A stretch of 64,000 bases of DNA from Notolepis coatsorum (taxonomy: Eukaryota > Chordata > Actinopteri > Aulopiformes > Paralepididae). This document shows, piece after piece, positions 1 to 11,196 of the stretch (position 1 is its first letter; every line of letters begins with the position of its first letter). The stretch lies in assembly GCA_963971535.1 (NCBI GenBank), contig OZ020587.1, positions 157,765,901-157,829,900 on the forward strand. The letters run 5' to 3'. The notes beneath the pieces are model-generated. The model saw only the letters and a list, made by a program, of their open reading frames with translations, was not told the DNA's origin and did no database searches. Made by a program: the position numbers and the translations under genes.

Positions 1-745
1 GGGGGGACACACAGATCTCAGGTCAGTTTACAGAGTCAAGCAGACATGTTGGAGCCTCTGGGGGAGGGGACACACACACAGATCTCAGGTCAGTTTACAG
101 TCAAGCAGACATGTTGGAGCCTCTGGGTGGAGGGGGACACACACACACACACAGATCTCAGGTCAGTTTACAGAGTCAAGCAGACATGTTGGAGCCTCTA
201 GGTGGGGGGGACACACAGATCTCAGGTCAGTTTACAGAGTTAAGGCAGACATGTTGGAGCCTCTGGGTGGGGGACACACACAGATCGCAGGCCAGTTTAC
301 AGAGTCAAGGCAGACATGTTGGAGCCTCTGGGTGGGGGGGGGGACACAGATCTCAGGTCAGTTTACAGAGTTAAGGCAGACATGTTGGAGCCTTTGGGTG
401 GGGGACACACACACAGATCTCAGGCCAGTTTACAGAGTCAAGGCAGACATGTTGGAGCCTCTGGGTGGGGGGGGGGGACACACACAGATCTCAGGTCAGT
501 TTACAGAGTCAAGCAGACATGTTGGAGCCTCGGGGACACACACACACACACACACAGATCTCAGGTCAGTTTACAGACTCAAGGCAGACATGTTGGAGCC
601 TCTGGGTGGGGGGGGGGAGACACACAGATCTCAGGTCAGTTTACAGTCATGCAGACATGTCGGAGCCTCTGGGTGGGGGGGGGACACACAGATCTCAGGT
701 CAGTTTACAGAGTCAAGCAGACATGTTGGAGCCTCTGGGTTGGAG
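1..745 (+). repeat. 61-77 bp minisatellite, ~11 copies, cut by window edge
   Basis: Tandem units each contain CAGATCTCAGGTCAGTTTAC followed by AGACATGTTGGAGCCTCTGG, with variable (AC)n and poly-G spacers that make the period vary. I count about 11 copies of the ATGTTGGAGCC core. The array lies in the large sp3 intron downstream of the Btd-box exon. Its overlapping plus-strand ORFs only translate the repeat and have no gene-like features. I see no clear homology to the sp3-exon-derived array further right. Confidence 0.9.
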
Positions 746-783
746 ATTCTGTACCCCCCCCCTCATACTGTATGAACCTTTGA

Positions 784-1010
784 TTCCATTTTGATTTGAA
801 ATCTTTATTTCGAACGTGTAAATAAATACAAACATCAAATCAAAACAAATCATTGATCAAGAAATTAAATGAAAAATAATAGTAATAATAACCAAAAGCA
901 AAACATAACTCAATTTACATGTTCGAAAAGGAGTAGGAAGAAGTATACACTTTAATCCTACCCCTTTTCCACTACTGAGAGTGTACTAATTTAAAACCTT
1001 ACAAAACAAA
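784..1010 (-). mobile_element. LINE 3' tail fragment (minus)
   Basis: AT-rich sequence read on the minus strand ends in a TTCGAAATAAAGATTTC-like tail. It also contains an AGGGGTAGGATTAAAG motif. A similar pairing (GGGGGTAGGAATAC then TTCGAAATAAATAAACG) recurs on the plus strand at 51355-51480, so this is an interspersed repeat tail rather than unique DNA. The family is not certain; an L2-like non-LTR element is the best guess. Confidence 0.45.
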
Positions 1011-1079
1011 TATATATACCGGTATATGCAAAACTAAAAAGTATATATGTGAAACATGAAATGTACAGGTTTATTCACC

Positions 1080-1178
1080 TGTACATTGTATATCACTGTT
1101 GCACTTTACTGTTACATTTGCACTCTAGTTGGACGCAAACCTTATTTTTGTTGTACTGTACTTGTGCTGTGTGATGAC
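1080..1178 (+). mobile_element. LINE 3' UTR fragment, interrupted
   Basis: The stretch TTGCACTTTACTGTTACATTTGCACTC...TGTGCTGTGTGATGAC resembles the 3' UTR of fish L2/Rex1-type LINEs. It resumes after the hAT insertion at 2465 with GTGATGACAATACATTTAAA and an AATCT-type end (to about 2503). The hAT element (1179-2464) therefore landed in a pre-existing LINE tail and duplicated GTGATGAC. Confidence 0.6.
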
Positions 1179-2464
1179 CAGTGATGCCACAGATTACTTG
1201 TAAAAGTAATCTGATTACTGATTACTCCTTTAAAAAGTAATCTAAGTTACTTTACTGATTACTTGATTATCAGAGTAACTTAGTTACTTTGAAAGTAACT
1301 AGGTTACGAAGTCGTCGTCGTTCCCCCAACAGTTTTTTTTAAACGCTTTATTGAAAGTGCATAAATTGTTTTTAACTTGTTTCTCTGCACATAACGTAAA
1401 TTGTTAAACTAGTGCTTCAGCTTCTGTACCATCAAGTATGGTAAAGCAACAGTCTATGATGCTCACAGCATTAGAGCAGCCAGCCAGTGGTTTTACAAAA
1501 CCAGTGTATCACATCTAACAAATGCAGGCTGAACTATTCAATTATATCAACTGTAACTATTAAATTGTTTTTATAAATGTCTCTCTATAAACATACAATC
1601 AGTCTCTCTTTAACATGTAAATTAACTGTAAATCTGGCAAATAAGAGCTTTTGCTCTGCCACCATCAAATATACATTAATCAAAAGGGAAAGAAACAATC
1701 TCTCTCTTTTGCTGTTGGACCTCCGAGTCCTCTTGTACCTAGTCGAAGCGTCGGCTAGTGTTGTGATTCCAGATGCTTTCAATGCAATTGGATGTGCTGT
1801 TTTTAGCGGTAGACAGTATTTTGTTTCCTCCGCATATGAATGTTTTTTTCACCCGGCTTAGCTGACACAAACGTGAAGTAGTGACTGAGGCTACGTTTAG
1901 ACGAGCGTTTTGGGATGGAAGTCTGAACAGAAACCGCAAAAGTCGTCTTGCGGTTTCACTTTTAATTTTGCGTTTAGACAAGCGTTTTGGGGTGGAATTC
2001 TCTGTGCAGACGAGGCTGTAACGACGGAGCCCTGCTGTCACACGATTGGCGCATATGTCACATGACGTGCTGTGAAGACCCGCCCTACTCTGCCTCTGAT
2101 TCGCAGACTGTGGATGGGGAATGTGATTGGACCAAAGCAGAGTCACTCACAGACAGAGGGTCCAGTCACGCCGCGGGACACATTCTTGTGTAACCCTTTC
2201 ACTGCCACACGACGTCACTCCCAAATAAGAAAAACAGCTCAAAATTTATTTTTGACTGTCGAAAACGAAATAAAATACTGCATTCCGCCTGCATTATGAA
2301 TTTATGATGAGATGGTAACAAAATAGTAACGCACAGCCACTTGGACAAGTAACTGCAATCAGATTACTGGATTTTAAAGATTAACGCGTTAGATTACTAT
2401 TCTCGGGGAAAAGTAATCAGATTACAATAACGCGTTACTTAGTAACGCATTACTGGCATCACTG
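1179..2464. mobile_element. hAT-type non-autonomous element, 8-bp TSD GTGATGAC
   Basis: The termini CAGTGATGCCA and TGGCATCACTG are inverted repeats, and both flanks carry GTGATGAC (1171-1178 and 2465-2472). The subterminal regions are rich in AGTAATC/GTTACT repeats. There is no transposase ORF. A single TAACCCTTTCACTGCC unit of the dispersed minisatellite sits at about 2192. The left breakpoint of the segmental duplication falls inside this element at about 2180. An 8-bp duplication with short TIRs is the hAT signature. Confidence 0.85.
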
Positions 2465-2472
2465 GTGATGAC

Positions 2473-2935
2473 AATACATTTAAATCTATTCTAATCTAAC
2501 AGACTCACCCCCCCCCCCCCCCGACTCTTTACAGTTAGCCTAATCTTCATCTGCAACTGTGAAGAAAAACCCTATTGTTTTAAACAGAATGTAGACACAA
2601 TAAAAAATAGACGCATAAAAAAACAATACAAATTGGAGGGTTTCCCCCCCCAAAAAACAGAATAATTTCAGGTAATTAACATTACATATCTCTTGTTGTG
2701 GAATTAACACAACATTATGCATACTTTTGACAATAAATACAATCAGAATTTGCTCTTACTTGCTTGCCTGGGTAAATAAAGGTTAAATAAATGTAAAAAT
2801 AAAAAATACAAATAATCTTTTTTTGAAAACAGATACAGATCATTTCCGATATCACATTTTAATGCCAATATCGGCCGATAATATCGGTAGGCCGATAATA
2901 TCGGACATCCCTAGTTTTAATACTATAATATTAGT
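2473..2935. mobile_element. Array remnant plus transposon debris between LINE tail and minisatellite
   Basis: A poly-C stretch followed by GACTCTTTACAGTT (about 2510-2535) is one isolated unit of the sp3-derived minisatellite. It is followed by AT-rich sequence holding a CCTGGGTAAATAAAGG tail (about 2768) and the terminus GGCCGATAATATCGGACATCCCTA (ending about 2913). The same block is repeated at 5138-5600 by the segmental duplication, and a related stretch occurs on the opposite strand at 56755-56840. It has no coding content. Confidence 0.55.
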
Positions 2936-2959
2936 GTGAAGAAAACCCCCATTGCCCCC

Positions 2960-4532
2960 GACTCAGGACTCACCCCCCCCGACTCTTTACAGTTAGGGCA
3001 GGTACAGGCCACGCCCCCTTCTCAGGACTCACCTCCCCCCGACTCTTTACAGTTGGGGCAGGTACAGGCCACGCCCCCCTCTCAGGACTCACACCCCCCC
3101 CCCCCCCCACGACTCTTTACAGTTGGGGCAGGTACAGGCCACACACCCCTCTCAGGACTCACCTCCCCCCGACTCTTTACAGTTGGGGCGGGTACAGGCC
3201 ACGCCCCCCTCTCAGGACTCACCTCCCCCCGACTCTTTACAGTTGGGGCAGGTACAGGCCACGCCCCCTCTCAGGACTCACCTCCACCCCCCCCCACGAC
3301 TCTTTACAGTTGGGGCAGGTGCAGGCCACACACCCCTCTCAGGACTCACCTCCCCCCCCCCCCACGACTCTTTACAGTTGGGGCAGGTACAGGCCACACA
3401 CCCCTCTCAGGACTCACCTCCCCCCGACTCTTTACAGTTGGGGCAGGTACAGGCCACGCCCCCCTCTCAGGCCACGCCCCCCTCTCAGGACTCCCCCCCC
3501 CCCCCCCCCCCCGACTCTTTACAGTTGGGGCAGGTACAGGCCACGCCCCCCTCTCAGGACTCACCCCCCCCCGACTCTTTACAGTTGGGGCAGGTACAGG
3601 CCACGCCCCCCTCTCAGGACTCACCTCCCCCCCGACTCTTTACAGTTGGGGCAGGTACAGGCCACGCCCCCCCCCCCTCTCAGGACTCACCCCCCCACCG
3701 ACTCTTTACAGTTGGGGCATGTACAGGCCACGCCCCCCTCTCAGGACTCACCTCCCCCCCGACTCTTTACAGTTGGGGCAGGTACAGGCCACGCCCCCCT
3801 CTCAGGACTCACCTCCCCCCCGACTCTTTACAATTGGGGCAGGTACAGGCCACGCCCCCCTCTCAGGACTCACCTCCCCCCGACTCTTTACAGTTGGGGC
3901 AGGTGCAGGCCACGCCCCCCTGTCAGGACTCACCTCCCCCCGACTCTTTACAGTTGGGGCAGGTACAGGCCACACCCCCCTCTCAGGACTCACCTCCCCC
4001 CCGACTCTTTACAGTTGGGGCAGGTACAGGCCACGCCCCCCTCTCAGGACTCACCTCCCCCCCGACTCTTTACAGTTGGGGCAGGTACAGGCCACGCCCC
4101 CCTCTCAGGACTCACCTCCCCCCGACTCTTTACAGTTGGGGCAGGTACAGGCCACACACCCCTCTCAGGACTCACCTCCCCCCGACTCTTTACAGTTGGG
4201 GCAGGTACAGGCCACGCCCCCCCCTCTCAGGACTCACCTCCCCCCCCCAACTCTTTACAGTTGGGGCAGGTACAGGCCACGCCCCCCCCCCTCTCAGGAC
4301 TCACCTCCCCCCCGACTCTTTACAGTTGGGGGAAGGGAAAGGCCACGCCCCCCTGTCAGGACTCACCTCCCCCCGACTCTTTACAGTTGGGGCAGGTACA
4401 GGCCACGCCCCCCCCCTCTCAGGACTCACCTCCCCCCCGACTCTTTACAGTTGGGGGAAGGGAAAGGCCACGCCCCCCTGTCAGGACTCACCTCCCCCCG
4501 ACTCTTTACAGTTGGGGCAGGTACAGGCCACT
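2960..4532 (-). repeat. sp3 Btd-box/splice-donor minisatellite, block A (~25 units)
   Basis: Units of ~58-66 bp read on the minus strand as exon end plus donor: GTGGCCTGTACCTGCCCC, AACTGTAAAGAGTCGG, a G run, then AGGTGAGTCCTGAGAG. The first ~40 nt match the 3' end of the sp3 exon at 9937-10123, coding [13 protein letters not shown]. The remainder matches the start of its intron. About 25 GACTCTTTACAGTT cores are present on the plus strand. Unit length varies mainly through the C/G runs. Sub-variants, such as units with TTGGGGGAAGGGAAAGG, alternate near the right end. Long plus-strand ORFs across the array are artefacts of a stop-free repeat. Confidence 0.95.
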
Positions 4533-4654
4533 AGGGATGGGAATTGATAGGATTTTATCGATACGATTCCATTATCGATTCTGCTTATCGATTCGATTCT
4601 TTATCGATACCTGATCAATTTATAATTTACATAAATAAATTGGAAATGCAACAG
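4533..4654. mobile_element. Left half of hAT MITE (TAGGGATGGGAATTGA family), truncated
   Basis: It begins TAGGGATGGGAATTGATAGG directly after a minisatellite ACAGGCCAC and runs into ATCGATT-rich sequence matching 8004-8127. The right half is missing because the segmental duplication breakpoint follows. It is the duplicated counterpart of the element at 8004-9720. Confidence 0.8.
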
Positions 4655-4844
4655 AACTACATTTACATTTAGTCATTTAGCTGACGCTTTTATCCAAAGC
4701 GACTTACAAGTTCTGTACGACAAGCCATCAGGAAGGGCACAACTCTATCAGCTGAGCAACAATGTTCATCAAAGTGTTGAGTGCTACAGTGTAGGTTAGT
4801 TTATTAGGACAAGTGCATGACCGTACGGTTAGTTAGGGTTAGAT
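4655..4844. repeat. Interspersed repeat (CATTTAGCTGACGC family), copy 1
   Basis: This ~190-bp repeat contains CATTTAGCTGACGCTTTTAT and CCAAAGCGACTTACAAG and ends GGTTAGTTAGGGTTAGA. Near-identical copies occur at about 8128-8308 (9 bp shorter near its start) and 11413-11600. It is a common fish repeat whose class I cannot assign. The copy ends at the segmental-duplication junction. Confidence 0.75.
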
Positions 4845-5650
4845 ACATTCTTGTGTAACCCTTTCACTGCCACACGACGTCACTCCCAAATAAGAAAAAC
4901 AGCTCAAAATTTATTTTTGACTGTCGAAAACGAAATAAAATACTGCATTCCGCCTGCATTATGAATTTATGATGAGATGGTAACAAAATAGTAACGCACA
5001 GCCACTTGGACAAGTAACTGCAATCAGATTACTGGATTTTAAAGATTAACGCGTTAGATTACTATTTTCGGGGAAAAGTAATCAGATTACAATAACGCGT
5101 TACTTAGTAACGCATTACTGGCATCACTGGTGATGACAATACATTTAAATCTATTCTAATCTAACAGACTCACCCCCCCCCCCCCCCGACTCTTTACAGT
5201 TAGCCTAATCTTCATCTGCAACTGTGAAGAAAAACCCTATTGTTTTAAACAGAATGTAGACACAATAAAAAATAGACGCATAAAAAAACAATACAAATTG
5301 GAGGGTTTCCCCCCCCAAAAAACTGAATAATTTCAGGTAATTAACATTACATATCTCTTGTTGTGGAATTAACACAACATTATGCATACTTTTGACAATA
5401 AATACAATCAGAATTTGCTCTTACTTGCTTGCCTGGGTAAATAAAGGTTAAATAAATGTAAAAATAAAAAAATACAAATAATCTTTTTTTGAAAACAGAT
5501 ACAGATAATTTCCGATATCACATTTTAATGCCAATATCGGCCGATAATATCGGTAGGCCGATAATATCGGACATCCCTAGTTTTAATACTATAATATTAG
5601 TGTGAAGAAAACCCCCATTGCACCTACTATAATATTAGTGTGAAGAAAAC
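4845..5650. repeat. Second copy of 2180-2960 (segmental duplication, left part)
   Basis: From ACATTCTTGTG (4845) the sequence repeats 2180 onward almost base for base at an offset of 2665 bp. It includes the 3' end of the hAT element (ending 5129), its right duplication GTGATGAC (5130-5137), the isolated array unit and the transposon debris. A 43-bp sub-segment containing GTGTGAAGAAAACCCCCATT occurs twice in direct repeat at about 5586-5665. There are no genes. Confidence 0.9.
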
Positions 5651-5687
5651 CCCCATTGCACCTCCACCTCCCCACCTCCCCCCCCCC

Positions 5688-8003
5688 TTACAGTTAGGGC
5701 AGGTACAGGCCACGCCCCCTTCTCAGGACTCACCTCCCCCCGACTCTTTACAGTTGGGGCAGGTACAGGCCACGCCCCCCTCTCAGGACTCACCTCCCCC
5801 CCCCCCACGACTCTTTACAGTTGAGGCAGGTGCAGGCCACACACCCCTCTCAGGACTCACACCCCCCCCCCCCCCCCCCCCCCACGACTCTTTACAGTTG
5901 GGGCAGGTACAGGCCACACACCCCTCTCAGGACTCACCTCCCCCCGACTCTTTACAGTTGGGGCAGGTACAGGCCACGCCCCCCTCTCAGGACTCACCTC
6001 CCCCCGACTCTTTACAGTTGGGGCAGGTACAGGCCACGCCCCCTCTCAGGACTCACCTCCACCCCCCCCCCACGACTCTTTACAGTTGGGGCAGGTGCAG
6101 GCCACACACCCCTCTCAGGACTCACCTCCCCCCCCCCCACGACTCTTTACAGTTGGGGCAGGTACAGGCCACACACCCCTCTCAGGACTCACCTCCACCC
6201 GACTCTTTACAGTTGGGGCAGGTACAGGCCACGCCCCCCTCTCAGGACCCACCTCCCCCCGACTCTTTACAGTTGGGGCAGGTACAGGCCACGCCCCCCT
6301 CTCAGGACTCCCCCCCTCTCAGGACTCCCCCCCCCCCCCCCGACTCTTTACAGTTGGGGCAGGTACAGGCCACGCCCCCCTCTCAGGACTCACCCCCCCC
6401 CCCCCCCCCCCCCGACTCTTTACAGTTGGGGCAGGTACAGGCCACGCCCCCCTCTCAGGACTCACCTCCCCCCCGACTCTTTACAGTTGGGGCAGGTACA
6501 GGCCACGCCCCCCCCCCTCTCAGGACTCACCCCCCCACCGACTCTTTACAGTTGGGGCATGTACAGGCCACGCCCCCCTCTCAGGACTCACCTCCCCCCC
6601 GACTCTTTACAGTTGGGGCAGGTACAGGCCACGCCCCCCTCTCAGGACTCACCTCCCCCCCGACTCTTTACAATTGGGGCAGGTACAGGCCACGCCCCCC
6701 TCTCAGGACTCACCTCCCCCCGACTCTTTACAGTTGGGGCAGGTGCAGGCCACGCCCCCCTGTCAGGACTCACCTCCCCCCGACTCTTTACAGTTGGGGC
6801 AGGTACAGGCCACGCCCCCCTCTCAGGACTCACCTCCCCCCCGACTCTTTACAGTTGGGGCAGGTACAGGCCACGCCCCCTCTCAGGACTCACCTCCCCC
6901 CCCGACTCTTTACAGTTGGGGCAGGTACAGGCCACGCCCCCCTCTCAGGACTCACCTCCCCCGACTCTTTACAGTTGGGGCAGGTACAGGCCACACCCCC
7001 CTCTCAGGACTCACCTCCCCCCGACTCTTTACAGTTGGGGCAGGTACAGGCCACGCCCCCCCCTCTCAGGACTCACCCCCCCCCCCCCCCCCAACTCTTT
7101 ACAGTTGGGGCAGGTACAGGCCACGCCCCCCCCCTCTCAGGACTCACCTCCCCCCCGACTCTTTACAGTTGGGGGAAGGGAAAGGCCACGCCCCCCTGTC
7201 AGGACTCACCTCCCCCGACTCTTTACAGTTGGGGCAGGTACAGGCCACGCCCCCCCCCCTCTCAGGACTCACCTCCCCCCCGACTCTTTACAGTTGGGGG
7301 AAGGGAAAGGCCACGCCCCCCTGTCAGGACTCACCTCCCCCCGACTCTTTACAGTTGGGGCAGGTACAGGCCACGCCCCCCCCCTCTCAGGACTCACCTC
7401 CCCCCCCGACTCTTTACAGTTGGGGCAGGTACAGGCCACGCCCCCCTCTCAGGACTCACCTCCCCCCCGACTCTTTACAGTTGGGGCAGGTACAGGCCAC
7501 GCCCCCCTCTCAGGACTCACCTCCCCCCCCCGACTCTTTACAGTTGGGGCAGGTACAGGCCACGCCCCCCTCTCAGGACTCACCTCCCCCCGACTCTTTA
7601 CAGTTGGGGCAGGTACAGGCCACACCCCCCTCTCAGGACTCACCTCCCCCCGACTCTTTACAGTTGGGGCAGGTACAGGCCACGCCCCCCCCCTCTCAGG
7701 ACTCACCCCCCCCCCCCCCCCAACTCTTTACAGTTGGGGCAGGTACAGGCCACGCCCCCCCCCTCTCAGGACTCACCTCCCCCCCGACTCTTTACAGTTG
7801 GGGGAAGGGAAAGGCCACGCCCCCCTGTCAGGACTCACCTCCCCCCGACTCTTTACAGTTGGGGCAGGTACAGGCCACGCCCCCCCCCTCTCAGGACTCA
7901 CCTCCCCCCCGACTCTTTACAGTTGGGGGAAGGGAAAGGCCACGCCCCCCTGTCAGGACTCACCTCCCCCCGACTCTTTACAGTTGGGGCAGGTACAGGC
8001 CAC
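5688..8003 (-). repeat. sp3 Btd-box/splice-donor minisatellite, block B (~37 units)
   Basis: The same unit as block A is present in about 36 full copies plus a partial one. Block B arose with block A by tandem duplication and has since expanded: shared variant units (the CAATTGG unit, the TTGGGGGAAGGG units and the GGGGCATGTACAGG unit) appear in the same order. Poly-C runs reach ~20 nt. On the minus strand, which is the sp3 sense strand, it is strongly G-rich. It ends inside a unit at CAGGCCAC, where a hAT MITE has inserted. Confidence 0.95.
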
Positions 8004-8127
8004 TAGGGATGGGAATTGATAGGATTTTATCGATACGATTCCATTATCGATTCTGCTTATCGATTCGATTCTTTATCGATACCTGATCAATTTATAATTT
8101 ACATAAATAAATTGGAAATGCAACAGA

Positions 8128-8535
8128 ACTACATTTACATTTAGCTGACGCTTTTATCCAAAGCGACTTACAAGTTCTGTACGACAAGCCATCAGGAAGG
8201 GCACAACTCTATCAGCTGAGCAACAATGTTCATCAAAGTGTTGAGTGCTACAGTGTAGGTTAGTTTATTAGGACAAGTGCATGACCGTACGGTTAGTTAG
8301 GGTTAGATTTTTTTTTTTTATTCAGATAATGGTTGAAGAAGTGAGTCTTTAGTCGACGGCGAAAGATTGGACGTGATTCGGCTGTCCTAACTGGGGTGGG
8401 TAGTTCATTCCACCATTGTGGGGCAAGGACTGAGAATAGGCGACTTCTCTTTGATGACCCTCCCGGAGCTTGGATAGGAGTAGGTCTGAGGCGGCCAGAA
8501 GATGCAGAGCGTAGGGGTCTAAGCTGGTTAGAATA
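8128..8535. repeat. Nested interspersed repeat, copy 2, longer version
   Basis: It carries the CATTTAGCTGACGC repeat up to GGTTAGGGTTAGA (8308), then a T run and about 220 bp with GCAAGGACTGAGAATAGGCG and GATGCAGAGCGTAGGGG. It interrupts the hAT MITE, whose sequence resumes at AAGCTGGTTAGAATAACAAC (about 8520). There is no convincing ORF. Confidence 0.65.
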
Positions 8536-8759
8536 ACAACATGCAACTTGACATTTCTGATTGTCATTTATTGTTGAGCCCCCATGTCAGAAAAATACAA
8601 AAACTGTAAAAAATAAAACATTAACTATAGCCTACACTTAAATAAAATAATGTATTTGAGATTCTCTTAAAATGTATTTATTTTTTTATTCTTAAACTAA
8701 TTTAATCTATTGAATAACAGGTCGTTATTCCTCTGACTTCTGACACACACAAGAACAGA

Positions 8760-9159
<400 letters not shown>

Positions 9160-9720
9160 CTCTCCCCGGGCCCCTGTCCTATAAGGTATTGGCTTGTGTT
9201 GCTACACGGACACATTTGTATGTTGCACCACTTGTACTTCCTGGCTTACAGAGTACAGAAGTAAACAAACACTCCGTCTATTATGTGAACTAAAGAGTAC
9301 AAGGTTTACACAACAGCCCCCACCTGCTGTTTTATTGTATTTGTACCTGTACTATCCGCTGTCAGCTGTTTATCTCTCTTTGTGAGCTTGATTAAATAGC
9401 GTTAGCTCACGTTAGATAGCGTTAGCTCCGCGGCTAATTTTAGCTCACCCTCAACTAAATCAATGACTAGGTTCTAAAGCATTCAAGTAGTTTTCACTGC
9501 ACATAGAAGTAGCCAAACAGCGGGAGCATTTCGGGAGCATATTACCAAAACCCAGGCAATTTCGAGCCCTTAAGGAATCAAATAGAGTCTGCCATGGCTA
9601 CATGCTAACGTTATTGCGCAACTAGGAAAAACCTGGCAGCGATAATGGAATCGAAAGTCACGGGAGCTACACGGTTCCAGGCATCGGCCAATTAGGAACC
9701 GGTTTCGATTCCCATCCCTA

Positions 9721-9936
9721 CAGGCCACGCCCCCCCCCCCTCTCGGGACTCACCTCCCCCCCGACTCTTTACAGTTGGGGCAGGTACAGGCCACGCCCCC
9801 CTCTCAGGACTCACCTCCCGCCCGACTCTTTACAGTTGGGGCAGGTACAGGCCACGCCCCCCTCTCAGGACTCACCTCCCCCCCGACTCTTTACAATTGG
9901 GGCAGGTACAGGCCACGCCCCCCTCTCAGGACTCAC
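9721..9936 (-). repeat. sp3 Btd-box minisatellite, block C, contiguous with the parent exon
   Basis: Three full extra units lie between the hAT MITE and the intact exon (GACTCTTTACA cores at about 9764, 9823 and 9883; the fourth core at 9946 is the exon itself). One unit carries the same CAATTGG variant seen in blocks A and B. This block shows that the array grew directly from the exon 3' end and its donor. Confidence 0.95.
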
Positions 9937-10123
9937 CTCCCCCCCGACTCTTTACAGTTGGGGCAGGTACAGGCCACGCGCCGCAGCCTCTTGCTGGCCT
10001 CCTGCAGCACGTCGTCCTCGTCGACCAGCCGGACCCGCAGGTGGGACAGGTCGCTGGTGTTCAGGGTCGACTCGCTGCCCAGCTGCCAGTCCTCGCAGTC
10101 TGGCTCCTCCTTGATCTGGATGT
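9937..10123 (-). CDS. sp3: sp3 exon 6 (sumoylation motif and Btd box)
   Basis: The acceptor TTTACCACCACAG is followed by ACATCCAGATCAAGG. The exon codes (D)[14 protein letters not shown], then [13 protein letters not shown], and ends [15 protein letters not shown]. The 187-nt exon starts in phase 1 and ends with two nt (AG) before GTGAGT. IKEEP corresponds to the sumoylation site of Sp3, and CTCPNC is the Btd box that precedes the zinc fingers. The last ~40 nt and the donor are the seed of the adjoining minisatellite. A missed donor would give an immediate in-frame TGA. Confidence 0.93.
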
Positions 10124-11071
10124 CTGTGGTGGTAAACAAATATTATTATTTATTCATTAAATATATAAATGGTGCATTATTATATTAGCAGCTCAAGTCA
10201 AGTCAAGAGTTTTATTTGTCACGGCATACAAGGCATACAGTGAAATGCGGGTGGTCATGCCTGCAGCGATTGTGCAATAAATTATTCAAACAAACATACA
10301 TGTATGTAGTACAGATTGGTCGGATACACAAATGTACAGTGAAGACACACATACGCTATACTACCCACCCCTCATCCCCTCAGACGGTCTGTAGTGTGGT
10401 AGTGAAAGCGTTAACCTTCTGTAGTGTGGTAGTGAAAGGTTAACCTTCTGTAGTGTGGTAGTGAAACAGGGCTGTACGCTAAGCTTTTTCACTAGGGGCA
10501 CACTTGCCCCTAAATGAGAAATTTAGGGGCAAAGAATATATTTTAGGGGCACATTTTTAAATAACTATTTTACCATTATAGTAGGGCTGGGCGATATGGC
10601 CTCTAAATGATAACGCGATATTTTGACATTTCCTCTAAAGCACTTAAAAATGCTTGATTTAACCCTTTGATGCATACAGTCACGCCAATATGATGATTAT
10701 AATAAGTCCCTGCAACATATGTTTGCATTATTAAACCATGAAGATGCTTTAAAAAATAATTTAATGAAAATGTACTAAGAGTAGTCTACTGACACTAATA
10801 AAAAAAATTATTTACATCTAAGACTATTTATATAAAAACTCTTGGGTGCCTTTTACACAGTACTGTGTTTTCTATCCACTTTAGCCAAACACACACACAC
10901 ATATATATATATACACACACACACTACTGTGAGAAAATAATAATCACACAGACTTAATGATTTTAGAATATTTCAGATAATGAAATAAAATGTTTATATC
11001 ATCAACTATCCAGTTAGTATTTATACTGTGTGTAACATTTGGCTACTTTAAATCATTGAATGTAGAGAGAG

Positions 11072-11131
<60 letters not shown>

Positions 11132-11147
11132 CGAGAGCGAGAGCGAG

Positions 11148-11196
<49 letters not shown>

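Noticed and set aside
1..794. Overlapping ORFs with MLEPLGGG repeats
   Set aside because: Translation of the left-edge minisatellite in several frames; no start context or conserved domain.
4825..4845. Telomeric repeat (GGTTAGGGTTAG)
   Set aside because: Only about two units, and always at the end of the CATTTAGCTGACGC repeat in its copies; not an interstitial telomere.
2936..8086. Very long plus-strand ORFs (up to 788 codons) rich in [16 protein letters not shown] and [10 protein letters not shown] repeats
   Set aside because: They are the antisense translation in three frames of a minisatellite derived from sp3 coding and splice-site sequence. All three frames are open simply because the unit lacks stops.
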